From the NCBI RefSeq assembly GCF_025354435.1, contig NZ_JANXMU010000036.1:62001-126000 (forward strand): a stretch of 64,000 nt of DNA, read 5' to 3'. Shown here piece after piece: positions 8,875 to 17,768 of the stretch. A program made the translations under genes and the position numbers. Under the pieces are notes generated by a model, which saw only the letters and a list, made by a program, of their open reading frames with translations, ran no database searches and was not told the origin of the DNA. This stretch comes from Rhodoferax sp. (GTDB taxonomy: Bacteria; Pseudomonadota; Gammaproteobacteria; Burkholderiales; Burkholderiaceae_C). The first letter of the stretch is position 1. Every line of letters begins with the position of its first letter.

Positions 8875-11775
8875 ATGACCACGGCAGATTCTCCCAGCGC
8901 CCCCAAGGCCGCCAAAACGGCGGGGGCCAAGGCTCTTGCACCAAAGTCTGCACCCAAGGTCGCTCCCACGGCGGCACGGTCTGCCAGCCGCGACAAGGCC
9001 AACGAGCGGCCCCTGGTAGAAGATATCCGCCTGCTGGGCCGTATTCTGGGCGATGTGATCCGCGAGCAAGAGGGCGTGGCTGCATTTGAGCTGGTGGAGC
9101 AGGTGCGCAAGCTGTCGGTGGCCTTCCGCCGCGATGCCGATGCCGAGGCCGACAAGGCGCTGAAGAAATTGCTCAAAGCCTTGACCGGCGACCAAACGGT
9201 GAGCGTGATGCGGGCCTTTACCTACTTCAGCCACCTGGCCAATCTGGCCGAAGACCGCCACCACATCCGCCGCCGCGCCGTGCACGAGCGTGCGGGCGAC
9301 ACCCAAGAGGGGAGCATAGAAGTGGCGCTGGCGCGCTTGCGCTGGGCTGGTATAGCTCCTAAAACAATAGCGCAGACCCTTGCCCACGCCTACGTGGCTC
9401 CGGTGCTCACCGCCCACCCCACTGAAGTGCAGCGCAAGAGCATTCTGGATGCCGAGCGCGACATCGCCCGGCTGCTGACGGTGCGCGACACTCTGCGCGA
9501 ACGCACCCTGGTCGGCACCACCAAAGATGCCCTGGCCCCCCGCGAATTGGCCACCAATGAGGCGCAGTTACGGGCCCGCGTCATGCAACTGTGGCAAACC
9601 CGGCTGCTGCGCCGCTCCAAATTGACGGTGGCCGACGAGATCGAAAACGCGCTGAGCTACTACGAATCGACCTTTCTGCGCGAGATTCCCAAGATCTACG
9701 CCGACCTGGAAGGCGCGCTGGGCGACCACCCGGTGCACAGCTTCTTGCGCATGGGCCAGTGGATTGGCGGCGACCGCGACGGCAACCCTAATGTGAGCGC
9801 TCAAACGCTGGAATACGCGTTGCGCCGCCAAGCCGACGTAGCCTTGCGCCACTACCTGACCGAGGTGCATTACCTGGGCGGCGAGTTGTCGCTGTCGGCC
9901 GGGCTGGTGGGCATGACACCGGAGATGCAGGCGCTGGCCGCCAGCTCGCCCGACACCAATGTGCACCGCAAAGACGAGCCTTACCGTCTGGCGCTGACTG
10001 GCATCTATGCCCGCCTGGCCGCCACCCTGAAGGGACTGACCGGGGGCGATGCCGCCCGCCATGCCGTCGCGCCGCAAAACGCCTATCTGCTGGCCGAAGA
10101 CTTTCTGGCCGATCTGCGCACGATCGAAGCCTCTTTGCTGGCCAACCACGGTGCCAGCCTGGCGGCCGAGCGCCTGCACCCGCTGATCCGCGCGGTGGAG
10201 GTGTTTGGCTTCCATCTGGCCACGGTGGACTTGCGCCAAAGCTCGGACAAGCACGAAGAGGTGGTAGCCGAACTACTGGCCACAGCCCGCATCCAGGCCG
10301 ATTACTCCGCGCTGGACGAAATGGCCAAGCGCACGCTGCTGATGGGCCTGCTCAATGACGCGCGTTCGCTGCGCGTGGTCGGGGCCCAGTATTCCGAGCA
10401 CACCTGCAAGGAAATCGCGATTTTCGAGGCGGCCCGCGAGTCTCGCGCCCGCTACGGCGTGCAGGCCATCCGCCACTACATCATCAGCCACACCGAGACG
10501 GTGAGCGATTTGCTGGAAGTGCTGCTGCTGCAAAAAGAAGTCGGCCTGATGCACCGCACGTTGGACAACAAGGCCACCGCCGACCTGATCGTGGTGCCTT
10601 TGTTCGAAACCATTGAAGATTTGCGCAACGCTGCGCCCATCATGCGCGAGTTCTACGCCCTGCCGAATGTGGCCGAACTGGTGCAGCGCAGCGGGGCCGA
10701 GCAGGACATCATGCTGGGCTACTCTGACAGCAACAAGGACGGCGGCATCTTCACCAGCAACTGGGAGCTGTACCGTGCCGAAATCGCGCTGGTAGACCTG
10801 TTCGACCAGTTGGCCAACAGCCACAACATCACCTTGCGCATGTTCCATGGCCGGGGCGGCACCGTGGGCCGCGGCGGTGGCCCGAGCTACCAGGCCATTC
10901 TGGCCCAGCCCCCCGGCACGGTGCGCGGCCAGATCCGCCTGACCGAGCAGGGCGAAGTCATTGGCTCCAAATACGCGAATCCTGAAATCGGCCGACGCAA
11001 CCTGGAAACCCTGGTGGCCGCCACCCTGGAAGCCACGCTGCTGCAGCCCACCAAGTCCGCCACCCCGGCCTTCCTGAAGACCGCGGCGCAGCTCTCTACC
11101 GCCAGCATGGCCGCCTACCGGGCGCTGGTGTACGAAACACCGGGTTTCACCACCTACTTTTTCGAATCCACTCCCTTGCGCGAGATTGCCGAGCTGAACA
11201 TTGGCTCGCGCCCCGCCGCCCGCAAGCCCTCGCAAAAGATCGAAGATCTGCGCGCCATTCCCTGGGGCTTTAGCTGGGGCCAGTGCCGCTTGACCTTGCC
11301 GGGCTGGTTTGGCTTTGGTTCGGCCGTGGAATCGTTTTTGAACGAAAACGGTCCTGCAGGCAAGAAGGACGCGCTGGCCGTGCTACAAAAAATGTACCGC
11401 CAATGGCCGTTCTTCAGCACCTTGCTGAGCAATATGGACATGGTGCTGGCCAAGAGCGACCTGGCCCTGGCCTCACGCTATGCCGAGCTGGTGAGCGATG
11501 CCAAGCTGCGCAAGCGCATTTTTGCCAGCATCGAGGCCGAGTGGCACCGCACCGCCAACGCACTGACCCAGATCACCGGCGAGAAGCAGCGCCTGTCGGG
11601 CAATGCCTCGCTGCAGCGCTCCATCCGCCATCGTTTCCCCTACATCGACCCGCTGCACCACCTGCAGGTGGAGCTGGTGCGGCGCTACCGGGCCGGGCAG
11701 GGCGACGAGCGGGTGCAGATCGGCATCCACATTTCTATCAATGGAATTGCGGCGGCGCTGCGCAATACGGGCTAA
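8875..11775 (+). CDS. ppc: phosphoenolpyruvate carboxylase
   Basis: Anaplerotic enzyme converting PEP and bicarbonate to oxaloacetate; 966 aa, somewhat longer than the usual 880-930 because of an Ala/Lys-rich N-terminal extension (about 1-45). Active-site signatures are [13 protein letters not shown] (catalytic His) and [14 protein letters not shown] (loop His/Arg). [10 protein letters not shown] and [11 protein letters not shown] also fit, and the C-terminus ends in the conserved RNTG. Codons 159-166 contain a THR half-element (9351-9372) with two ATA codons. It is transcribed away from hemC and ends at a terminator at 11822. Confidence 0.98.
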   Translation: MTTADSPSAPKAAKTAGAKALAPKSAPKVAPTAARSASRDKANERPLVEDIRLLGRILGDVIREQEGVAAFELVEQVRKLSVAFRRDADAEADKALKKLLKALTGDQTVSVMRAFTYFSHLANLAEDRHHIRRRAVHERAGDTQEGSIEVALARLRWAGIAPKTIAQTLAHAYVAPVLTAHPTEVQRKSILDAERDIARLLTVRDTLRERTLVGTTKDALAPRELATNEAQLRARVMQLWQTRLLRRSKLTVADEIENALSYYESTFLREIPKIYADLEGALGDHPVHSFLRMGQWIGGDRDGNPNVSAQTLEYALRRQADVALRHYLTEVHYLGGELSLSAGLVGMTPEMQALAASSPDTNVHRKDEPYRLALTGIYARLAATLKGLTGGDAARHAVAPQNAYLLAEDFLADLRTIEASLLANHGASLAAERLHPLIRAVEVFGFHLATVDLRQSSDKHEEVVAELLATARIQADYSALDEMAKRTLLMGLLNDARSLRVVGAQYSEHTCKEIAIFEAARESRARYGVQAIRHYIISHTETVSDLLEVLLLQKEVGLMHRTLDNKATADLIVVPLFETIEDLRNAAPIMREFYALPNVAELVQRSGAEQDIMLGYSDSNKDGGIFTSNWELYRAEIALVDLFDQLANSHNITLRMFHGRGGTVGRGGGPSYQAILAQPPGTVRGQIRLTEQGEVIGSKYANPEIGRRNLETLVAATLEATLLQPTKSATPAFLKTAAQLSTASMAAYRALVYETPGFTTYFFESTPLREIAELNIGSRPAARKPSQKIEDLRAIPWGFSWGQCRLTLPGWFGFGSAVESFLNENGPAGKKDALAVLQKMYRQWPFFSTLLSNMDMVLAKSDLALASRYAELVSDAKLRKRIFASIEAEWHRTANALTQITGEKQRLSGNASLQRSIRHRFPYIDPLHHLQVELVRRYRAGQGDERVQIGIHISINGIAAALRNTG
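9351..9372 (-). repeat. THR hairpin-I half element inside ppc
   Basis: Plus strand TATAGCTCCTAAAACAATAG: only the AT-rich first hairpin, in a GC-rich gene, encoding part of GIAPKTIAQ with two ATA codons. It may be a remnant or a chance match. Confidence 0.5.
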
Positions 11776-11821
11776 AACCGCCCGGCGGCGCTGAGATGCG
11801 CTATGTTGCTCTGCAATAATG

Positions 11822-11870
11822 AAAACCAATGGCCTCAGAACACGTTTTAGGGCCCTTGGTTTTTTATTTT
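11822..11870 (+). terminator. intrinsic terminator after ppc
   Basis: AAAACCAA-T-GGCC pairs with GGCC-C-TTGGTTTT across a 16-nt loop and runs into T6. It lies between ppc and manC, so manC either has its own promoter downstream of it or depends on readthrough. Confidence 0.8.
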
Positions 11871-11882
11871 GTGTGGAGTTTT

Positions 11883-13319
11883 ATGCTGATCCAACCCGTT
11901 GTTCTTTCTGGCGGCTCAGGCACCCGCCTGTGGCCCCTGTCGCGCGAGAAATACCCCAAGCAACTGCTGCCACTGATCGGCGATGACTCGCTCTTGCAAG
12001 CCACCGTGCGCCGGGTTGAAGGATTGGGCGCAGGTAGCTTGGTCGCGCCCATGGTGGTTTGTAACGAGGAATACCGCTTCGTGATTGCCGAGCAGCTGCG
12101 CCAGATGGGCCAGCCTGGCAGCATCGTGTTGGAGCCCTGCGGCCGCAACACGGCACCCGCACTGACCCTGGCCGCATTGGCCGCGCTGTGCGGCGGGGCC
12201 GACCCGGTGCTGCTGGTTATGCCGGCCGACCACGTGATCGTGGACAAGCCTGCCTTCCAGACCGTGGTACGCCAGGGTGCATTATTGGCGGCCGAGGGGG
12301 CGGTGGTTACCTTTGGCATCACGCCCGACAGCCCCGAGACGGGCTACGGCTACATCCAGTCGGGGGCGCTGTACGGCAACGGCGGCGCATCCACCATCGC
12401 CCGGTTCGTTGAAAAACCCGACCAGGCCACAGCCCAAAGTTATTTGGACACCGGTACCTACTCGTGGAATAGCGGCCTGTTCATGGTCAAAGCTTCGGTG
12501 TGGCTGGCGGCGATGGCCGTGTGCCGGGCCGACATCCTGGCGGCTTGCCAGACCGCCTGGGACGCAGGCAGTACCGACGGCGAGTTTGTGCGCGTGGGCA
12601 AAGAGCTGTTTGCCGCTTGCCCCAGCGATTCCATCGACTACGCGGTGATGGAACGCATCGCCTCTGGCCAGGCCGGTTTGCCGCCGGGCGTGGTGATTCC
12701 GCTGGCGGCGGGCTGGTCCGACGTGGGTGCCTGGGACGCGCTGTGGCAGGTGTTGCCCAAGGACGGCGCGGGTAACGTGGCCCAGGGCGACGTGCTGCTG
12801 CACGACTGCCGCAACACCCTGGCCCTGTCCGAAGGCCGCCTGATCGCCTGCGTGGGCGTAGACGACATCGTGGTGGTGGAAACCGCCGACGCGATCCTGG
12901 TGGTCCACAAGGACAAGACCCAGGACGTGAAAAAAATTGTTGAAAGCCTCAAGAAACAAGGCCGCTCTGAGGGCCAACTGCACCGCAAAGTGTTCCGCCC
13001 CTGGGGCTGGTACGACAGCGTGGATAACGGTGCCCGCTTCCAGGTCAAGCGCATCGTGGTCAAGCCTGGTGGCACCCTGTCGCTGCAAATGCACCACCAC
13101 CGCGCCGAGCACTGGATTGTGGTGTCGGGCACCGCCAAGGTCACCCGCGGCACCGAGACCTTTTTGGTCACCGAGAACGAATCCACCTACATCCCACTGG
13201 GCACCACCCATCGGCTGGAGAATCCGGGCCGGGTCGAGCTGGAAATGATCGAAGTGCAGTCCGGCAGCTACCTGGGCGAGGACGATATCGTCCGCTTTGA
13301 AGATGTCTATGGCCGCTAG
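11883..13319 (+). CDS. manC: mannose-1-phosphate guanylyltransferase / mannose-6-phosphate isomerase (type II PMI)
   Basis: Bifunctional enzyme for GDP-mannose supply, 478 aa from the ATG at 11883 (TGGAG six bases upstream; an upstream in-frame start at 11829 falls within the terminator). The pyrophosphorylase domain shows LSGGSGTRLWPLSR at residues 8-21 and FVEKP for sugar-phosphate binding. The C-terminal isomerase cupin shows RPWGWYDSV and QMHHHRAEHWIVV, with metal-binding His. GDP-mannose feeds surface polysaccharide, so a link to the glycan genes 25-35 kb away is plausible, but there is no manB or gmd here. It overlaps the next gene by 11 bases. Confidence 0.95.
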   Translation: MLIQPVVLSGGSGTRLWPLSREKYPKQLLPLIGDDSLLQATVRRVEGLGAGSLVAPMVVCNEEYRFVIAEQLRQMGQPGSIVLEPCGRNTAPALTLAALAALCGGADPVLLVMPADHVIVDKPAFQTVVRQGALLAAEGAVVTFGITPDSPETGYGYIQSGALYGNGGASTIARFVEKPDQATAQSYLDTGTYSWNSGLFMVKASVWLAAMAVCRADILAACQTAWDAGSTDGEFVRVGKELFAACPSDSIDYAVMERIASGQAGLPPGVVIPLAAGWSDVGAWDALWQVLPKDGAGNVAQGDVLLHDCRNTLALSEGRLIACVGVDDIVVVETADAILVVHKDKTQDVKKIVESLKKQGRSEGQLHRKVFRPWGWYDSVDNGARFQVKRIVVKPGGTLSLQMHHHRAEHWIVVSGTAKVTRGTETFLVTENESTYIPLGTTHRLENPGRVELEMIEVQSGSYLGEDDIVRFEDVYGR

Positions 13320-13977
13320 CCAGGTCCGGCAATTTGATTTGATCGCCTTCGACTGGGACGGTACGCTGTTCGACTCCACGGCCATCATCACCCGCAGCAT
13401 CCAGGAGGCCGTGCGCGACGTGGGCGGCACGGTGCCCAGCGATGCGGCGGCTTCGTACGTGATTGGCATGGACCTGATTCCTGCGCTGGCCCATGCCGCG
13501 CCGGATGTGCCTGCTTCCCAGCACGCTGCGTTGGGTGCGCGCTTCAGCCACCATTACCTGGCGCACCAGCACGATATCAGCCTGTTTGCCGGGGTGCTGC
13601 CCATGCTGGCTGCACTGAAGGCCCGCCAGTACTGCCTGGCCGTAGCCACCGGCAAGTCGCGCCGCGGTTTGGATGAAACCTTGCAGGCGGTGGAGTTGCA
13701 GGGCCTGTTTGACGGCTCCCGCACCGCCGATGAAACCCAGGGCAAGCCGCACCCGCGCATGCTGCATGAGTTGATGCGCGAATTTGGCGTGGCTCCCGAG
13801 CGCACCCTGATGGTGGGTGACACCACGCACGACCTGCAAATGGCCGTCAACGCCGGCTGCGCCAGTGTGGGCGTGGGCTACGGTGCGCATACCACCGAGG
13901 CGTTTGCGGCACTGAAGCCGCGTTTTGTGGCGCATTCGGTGGCCGAGCTGCACGCCTGGCTGCTGGCGCACGGCTGA
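13309..13977 (+). CDS. HAD-superfamily phosphatase, phosphoglycolate-phosphatase-like
   Basis: A 222-aa haloacid-dehalogenase hydrolase. Motif I is FDWDGTLFDS (nucleophile Asp and acid/base Asp), motif II the ATGKSRRG region, motif III the Lys of GKPHPRM, motif IV GDTTHDL. A helical cap of subfamily-I type lies between motifs I and II. It resembles the gph group, but the substrate cannot be read from sequence. Of the possible starts (13297 TTG, 13303 ATG, 13309 ATG), the last has GAAG six bases upstream and is used. It overlaps manC and is followed by the Rieske and S49 genes, a trio commonly linked in Burkholderiales. Confidence 0.9.
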   Translation: MAASQVRQFDLIAFDWDGTLFDSTAIITRSIQEAVRDVGGTVPSDAAASYVIGMDLIPALAHAAPDVPASQHAALGARFSHHYLAHQHDISLFAGVLPMLAALKARQYCLAVATGKSRRGLDETLQAVELQGLFDGSRTADETQGKPHPRMLHELMREFGVAPERTLMVGDTTHDLQMAVNAGCASVGVGYGAHTTEAFAALKPRFVAHSVAELHAWLLAHG

Positions 13978-13995
13978 TTTTGGGAGCTGTACACC

Positions 13996-14367
13996 ATGCA
14001 AGATATACAAGAAATTCCCCTGTGCAACACGGCTGAGCTCCGCGACGGCGGCGATGCCGTGCCGTTTGATGTGGCCTACCTGGGCGAGACCTGCCGGGCT
14101 TTTGCCATCCGCTACAACGGCCAGGCCTTTGCCTACCTCAATCGCTGCACCCATGTGCCCATGGAGCTGGACTACCAGCCGAACCGTATCTTTGACGATT
14201 CCGGTGAATGGCTACTGTGCGCTACCCACGGCGCGGCCTACCGGCCCGACACCGGCGAATGCGGTGGCGGCCCTTGCCGCGGCGGGTTGGTGAAGATAGC
14301 CCTGTCCGAGTCCAGCGGAGTGGTGCACTGGCATACTCGCGCCCAATTGCAACCTGTTGAGTTTTAA
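13996..14367 (+). CDS. small Rieske [2Fe-2S] protein
   Basis: A 123-aa stand-alone Rieske domain. The cluster ligands are CTH (in NRCTHVPMEL, box I) and CATHGAAY (box II, C-x2-H), followed by a short glycine-rich stretch with CGGGPC. There is no catalytic oxygenase domain and no signal peptide, so it looks like a cytosolic ferredoxin-like component of unknown partner. It lies between the HAD phosphatase and the S49 peptidase (2-bp gap to the latter) and is probably part of the same operon. Confidence 0.9.
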   Translation: MQDIQEIPLCNTAELRDGGDAVPFDVAYLGETCRAFAIRYNGQAFAYLNRCTHVPMELDYQPNRIFDDSGEWLLCATHGAAYRPDTGECGGGPCRGGLVKIALSESSGVVHWHTRAQLQPVEF

Positions 14368-14369
14368 CC

Positions 14370-15386
14370 ATGACCGACCCGATTCTTCCCGGCGAACCCC
14401 ACGCCCCCGCGCAGCCTGAGCGCTCTGCGGGCAGCACGGCGGGCCGTAGTCCCACCGACACCCCGGGCTGGGAGCGCGCAACCCTGGAAAAACTGGCTTT
14501 TGCCGCGCTGGCCGAGCAGAAATCTGCCCGCCGCTGGCGCAATTTCGTCCGCTTGGCCTGGCTGGTCTGTTTGGTGGTGGCAGGCTGGATCGGCTTGTCG
14601 CGCACCACGCCTAGCACCGACAAAACCACCGCCCACACCGCGGTAGTGGAAATCAAGGGCGAAATTGCCTCGGGTGCGGATGCCGGGGCGGAATTTGTCG
14701 TGGCCGCCATGCGCAGCGCCTTCGAGGACGAGGGGGCCCAGGCCGTGGTCTTGCTGATCAACTCGCCCGGCGGCAGCCCGGTGCAGGCCGGCATCATCAA
14801 CGACGAAATCTGGCGCCTCAAAAAGAAGTACAACAAGCCGGTGTATGCCGTGGTCGAAGAAAGCTGCGCCTCAGCCGCTTACTACATTGCGGTGGCAGCC
14901 GACCAGATTTTTGTCGACAAGGCCAGCATCGTCGGCAGTATTGGCGTGTTGATGGACGGCTTTGGCTTCACCGGCTTAATGGACAAGCTGGGCGTGGAGC
15001 GCCGCTTGCTGACCGCCGGTGAAAACAAGGGTTTTCTGGACCCGTTCAGCCCGCAAACCGAAAAACAACGGGCCTACGCCCAGACCATGCTGGACCAGAT
15101 CCACACCCAGTTCATCGACGCGGTCAAGGCCGGACGTGGCAAACGCCTGAAAGAAACCCCTGAGACCTTCAGCGGTCTGTTCTGGAGCGGCCAGCAGGCC
15201 GTGGAAATGGGCCTGGCCGATCACTTGGGTAACCTGGATTACGTGGCCCGCGAGGTGGTCAAGGCCGAAGAGCTGGTGGATTACACCCGCCGCGAAAACG
15301 TGGCCGAACGTCTGGCCAAGCGCTTCGGTGCCGCCATTGGCGAAGGCTCTATCCGTGCTCTGCAGAGCGTCCCGGCGCTGCGTTAA
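14370..15386 (+). CDS. signal peptide peptidase SppA-like, S49 peptidase
   Basis: A 338-aa inner-membrane serine peptidase of the short S49 type (one catalytic domain, as in SohB and Gram-positive SppA). One membrane helix (about 51-70, FVRLAWLVCLVVAGWIGLS) precedes the ClpP-like fold. The Ser of the Ser/Lys dyad is in ESCASAAYYIA and the Lys in FVDKASIVGSIGV. INSPGGSP forms the oxyanion region. It degrades membrane-bound signal peptides or mis-sorted proteins (family knowledge). It starts directly after the Rieske gene. Confidence 0.94.
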   Translation: MTDPILPGEPHAPAQPERSAGSTAGRSPTDTPGWERATLEKLAFAALAEQKSARRWRNFVRLAWLVCLVVAGWIGLSRTTPSTDKTTAHTAVVEIKGEIASGADAGAEFVVAAMRSAFEDEGAQAVVLLINSPGGSPVQAGIINDEIWRLKKKYNKPVYAVVEESCASAAYYIAVAADQIFVDKASIVGSIGVLMDGFGFTGLMDKLGVERRLLTAGENKGFLDPFSPQTEKQRAYAQTMLDQIHTQFIDAVKAGRGKRLKETPETFSGLFWSGQQAVEMGLADHLGNLDYVAREVVKAEELVDYTRRENVAERLAKRFGAAIGEGSIRALQSVPALR

Positions 15387-15391
15387 AGCCC

Positions 15392-16153
15392 TTAGCGACC
15401 AATCGCAAACACGGCGGGCTGGTCATTGACCAGACCCGCCTTGTTTTTTTGCCGCCAGCCTTTGACGGTGTCGCTCACGGTTCGGGGTTCGGCCAAAGTC
15501 ATTCCGCTGCTGACCGCCAAACGCGTGTTTTGCTGCAAACTTTGTAGCAGTCCCTGCAGCAGAGCCGAGTTGCGATAAGGTGTTTCAATGAATACTTGGG
15601 TTTGCCCGGTTTTCAGTGCCAGGGCTTCCAGTTCGCGGATTTTCTGGCCGCGTTCCGGCTCGGCCTGGGGCACGTAGCCCACAAAAGCAAAGTTTTGCCC
15701 GTTCAAACCGCTGGCCGCGAGAGCCAGCAGCAGCGACACGGGCCCTACCAACACCACCACCTCCAGCCCTAGCTCGTGGGCGGCACGTACCACCGACGAA
15801 CCCGGGTCGGCCACCGCAGGCATGCCGGCTTCGCTGACCAGTCCGATGTCCGCACCCTGCAGGGCGGCGGCCAGCAGCGGTTTGGCATCGAAGTTGCCGC
15901 TGTGGTCGCCCTTTTTGTGCACTTCGCGCGGCAGTTCCTGGATCTGCAAGGCCTGGATCGTCTGGGCCAGGGGCACCAGCGCGTCTACCCGCTTCAGGTA
16001 GGCGCGGGTGGTTTTGGCGTTTTCACAGACCCAGTGCTGCAGGCGTGCGGCCACGCGCAGGGTGCCCAGTGGCATCACGTCTTCCAACGGCGTAAGCGTG
16101 GCGCAGCCGAAGTCCAGCGGTGCGGGGACCAGGTAGAGTTTTCCGGGAGTCAT
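15392..16153 (-). CDS. SAM-dependent methyltransferase, tetrapyrrole-methylase fold (RsmI-like)
   Basis: A 253-aa protein with the tetrapyrrole methylase/RsmI fold: N-terminal GKLYLVPAPL, a central SEAGMPAVADPGSSVVRAA (SAM-loop region), VGPVSLLLALAASGLNGQ, and FIETPYRNSALL. RsmI 2'-O-methylates C1402 of 16S rRNA; this protein lacks the standard GNLxD start and looks like the divergent paralogue often found beside maf in Burkholderiales, so substrate is uncertain. It overlaps maf by four bases (ATGA) and faces the S49 gene convergently over 5 bp. Confidence 0.85.
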   Translation of the reverse strand: MTPGKLYLVPAPLDFGCATLTPLEDVMPLGTLRVAARLQHWVCENAKTTRAYLKRVDALVPLAQTIQALQIQELPREVHKKGDHSGNFDAKPLLAAALQGADIGLVSEAGMPAVADPGSSVVRAAHELGLEVVVLVGPVSLLLALAASGLNGQNFAFVGYVPQAEPERGQKIRELEALALKTGQTQVFIETPYRNSALLQGLLQSLQQNTRLAVSSGMTLAEPRTVSDTVKGWRQKNKAGLVNDQPAVFAIGR

Positions 16154-16755
16154 AGCAGTACCACTCCGGCGGCGCGCAGCAATTGGCAGGTGCGGATCAG
16201 CGGCAGGCCGATCAGGGCGGTGGGGTCGTCGCTGTCTATGCTGTCCAGCAGGCTGATGCCCAGGCCTTCGCTTTTGGCGCTGCCTGCGCAGTCGTAGGGT
16301 TGCTCGGCCTGCAGATAGGTTTCGATTTCAGCATCGCTGAGGTCGCGGAAGCGGACCTGCACCGGGGCCAGGGCGCTTTGGGCAAAGCCGGTGTCCAGGC
16401 AGACCACCGACAGAGCGGTCTGGAACACCACGGTGTGGCCACGCATCCGGCGCAATTGCACCACGGCGTTGGCGTGGTTACCGGGTTTGCCCAGCGGCTC
16501 GCCGTGCAAATCCGCCACCTGGTCGGAGCCGATGACCACAGCCTGCGGAAAGCGGGCGGCCACGGCGCGGGCTTTGGCCAGTGACAGGCGCAGGGCCAGG
16601 TCGCGGGGCGATTCACCGGCCAGCGGGGTTTCATCCACATCGGGCGCGGCAACTTCAAAGGGGATGCGCAGGCGCTGCAGCAGCTCGCTGCGGTAACGCG
16701 AAGTCGAGCCCAACACCAAGGTGCGGGTGAGAGGGGAGGGCAAAGGAGAATGCAT
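16150..16755 (-). CDS. Maf-family nucleotide pyrophosphatase (YceF type)
   Basis: A 201-aa Maf/HAM1-fold enzyme; YceF-type members hydrolyse m7GTP and related modified nucleotides (family knowledge). Visible are LGSTSRYRSELLQRL, DVDETPLAGESPRDLA, GSDQVADLHGEPLGKPG and ETYLQAEQPYDCAGSAKSEG, typical of the YceF branch. It is divergent from yceD with a 25-bp gap, so promoters of one must lie within the other. The downstream methylase overlaps it by four bases. Confidence 0.93.
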   Translation of the reverse strand: MHSPLPSPLTRTLVLGSTSRYRSELLQRLRIPFEVAAPDVDETPLAGESPRDLALRLSLAKARAVAARFPQAVVIGSDQVADLHGEPLGKPGNHANAVVQLRRMRGHTVVFQTALSVVCLDTGFAQSALAPVQVRFRDLSDAEIETYLQAEQPYDCAGSAKSEGLGISLLDSIDSDDPTALIGLPLIRTCQLLRAAGVVLL

Positions 16756-16780
16756 GCTGGGATTCTCTTACACTGTGCCC

Positions 16781-17329
16781 ATGAAAATCGAGATTGCTTC
16801 AACCCCCCTGGACGTGCGTGCCTTCGCACAGGCTGCGGGCACCCGCTCTGCCCAGGATTTGCTACTAAAATATGAGCGCCTTACGCAAGAGGCATCTGCG
16901 CTAGAGGCTGATTTGACTGTGAATTGGAGTGCCCAGGGCGAGCTGCGCCTGGTGTCTGGCGGCGAGCCTGAAATCTGGCTGCACATCCAGGCCGATACCT
17001 GCCTGCCCATGACCTGCCAGCGCTGCCTGACCCCAATCAATATTCCTTTGGCCGTAGACCGCTCGTTCCGCTTTGTGGCCGATGAAGAAACTGCTGCCGC
17101 ACTGGACGACGAGTCCGAAGAAGACATTCTGGCGCTCGACCCCGCATTCGACCTAGCCACCCTGGTGGAAGATGAGCTGCTAATGGAAATTCCCCTGGTG
17201 CCCCGCCACGACGAATGCCCGGTGGAGGTGACCCTGGAGGTGGTGGACCCGGCTTTTGAGGCCGCCTTGTCGGAAAAGCCCCATCCGTTTGCTGCGCTGG
17301 CCAAGCTGCGTGGCGAGGGCGCAGACTAG
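16781..17329 (+). CDS. yceD: YceD/DUF177 family protein (rRNA accumulation)
   Basis: A 182-aa DUF177 protein; the family is tied to 23S rRNA accumulation and is nearly always upstream of rpmF, as here. The CQRCLTPI motif and the acidic stretch EEDILALDPAFDLATLVEDELLM fit the family. Start: ATG at 16781 (MKIEIASTPLDVRAF); a longer frame to 16721 runs into maf. Residues about 27-46 (LLLKYERLTQEASALEADL) are encoded by a full THR copy (16861-16918), with apparent length conservation relative to homologues as I recall them. Confidence 0.9.
   Translation: MKIEIASTPLDVRAFAQAAGTRSAQDLLLKYERLTQEASALEADLTVNWSAQGELRLVSGGEPEIWLHIQADTCLPMTCQRCLTPINIPLAVDRSFRFVADEETAAALDDESEEDILALDPAFDLATLVEDELLMEIPLVPRHDECPVEVTLEVVDPAFEAALSEKPHPFAALAKLRGEGAD
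16861..16918 (+). repeat. THR repeat copy inside yceD
   Basis: GCTACTAAAATATGAGC, CTTACGCAAGAGGCATC, GCGCTAGAGGCTGATTTGA. Same orientation as yceD, in frame, no stop. The 3' core GCGCTAGAGGC and TGATTTGACT is the best conserved part. Confidence 0.85.
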
Positions 17330-17478
17330 GGACTAGCCTTGCCCGGCAAGCTTGGGCTATAATCTAAGGCTTAGCGCGAAAAGGCTTTGAGCATTTTGAC
17401 TTCAAAGTTGAGTGGCCTCTCGTGAATTGTCTAATCTTTTAACGTTTAAATTTAAACGTATTTACTTAGGAGCCGACC
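17330..17478 (+). promoter_or_regulatory. candidate rpmF promoter and leader with an 18-bp palindrome
   Basis: A perfect TATAAT is at 17358-17363, with only a weak -35 (TTGCCC at 17339 is spaced 13). The leader then contains ACGTTTAAA/TTTAAACGT, an 18-bp perfect palindrome at 17442-17459, nine bases before the Shine-Dalgarno AGGAG (17468-17472) of rpmF. It could be an operator or an RNA hairpin or dimerisation site. Confidence 0.5.
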
Positions 17479-17661
17479 ATGGCCGTCCAACAGAACAAAA
17501 AGTCCCCTTCCAAGCGCGGTATGCACCGTTCGCACAACGCACTAAACGTGCCCGGTATCGCAGTGGAATCCACCACCGGTGAAACCCATCTGCGCCACCA
17601 CATCAGCCCCAACGGTTTCTACCGTGGTCGCCAGGTGCTGAAAAACAAATCTGAAGCCTGA
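17479..17661 (+). CDS. rpmF: 50S ribosomal protein L32
   Basis: Small 60-aa ribosomal protein of the large subunit; [19 protein letters not shown] is the classic L32 start. It lacks the CxxC zinc pairs, so it is the zinc-independent (C-minus) form. A strong AGGAG lies six bases before the ATG. It sits between yceD and plsX as in most proteobacteria and is followed by a hairpin terminator that may reduce expression of the lipid genes relative to L32. Confidence 0.98.
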   Translation: MAVQQNKKSPSKRGMHRSHNALNVPGIAVESTTGETHLRHHISPNGFYRGRQVLKNKSEA

Positions 17662-17678
17662 TCTGCGCTCACCATCCA

Positions 17679-17720
17679 GGGCCCGGTGCTACGTAACCCG
17701 TAGCCACGGGCCTTTGTTTT
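17679..17720 (+). terminator. hairpin terminator after rpmF
   Basis: GGCCCG..GCTACG pairs with CGTAGC..CGGGCC (2x2 internal loop, short AACC-type loop) followed by TTTGTTTT. It separates rpmF from plsX by partial or full termination. Confidence 0.75.
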
Positions 17721-17768
17721 GATGTTTGCACTCTCTAGACTTCGCGCGCCACTGGGCGCTGCTACACC

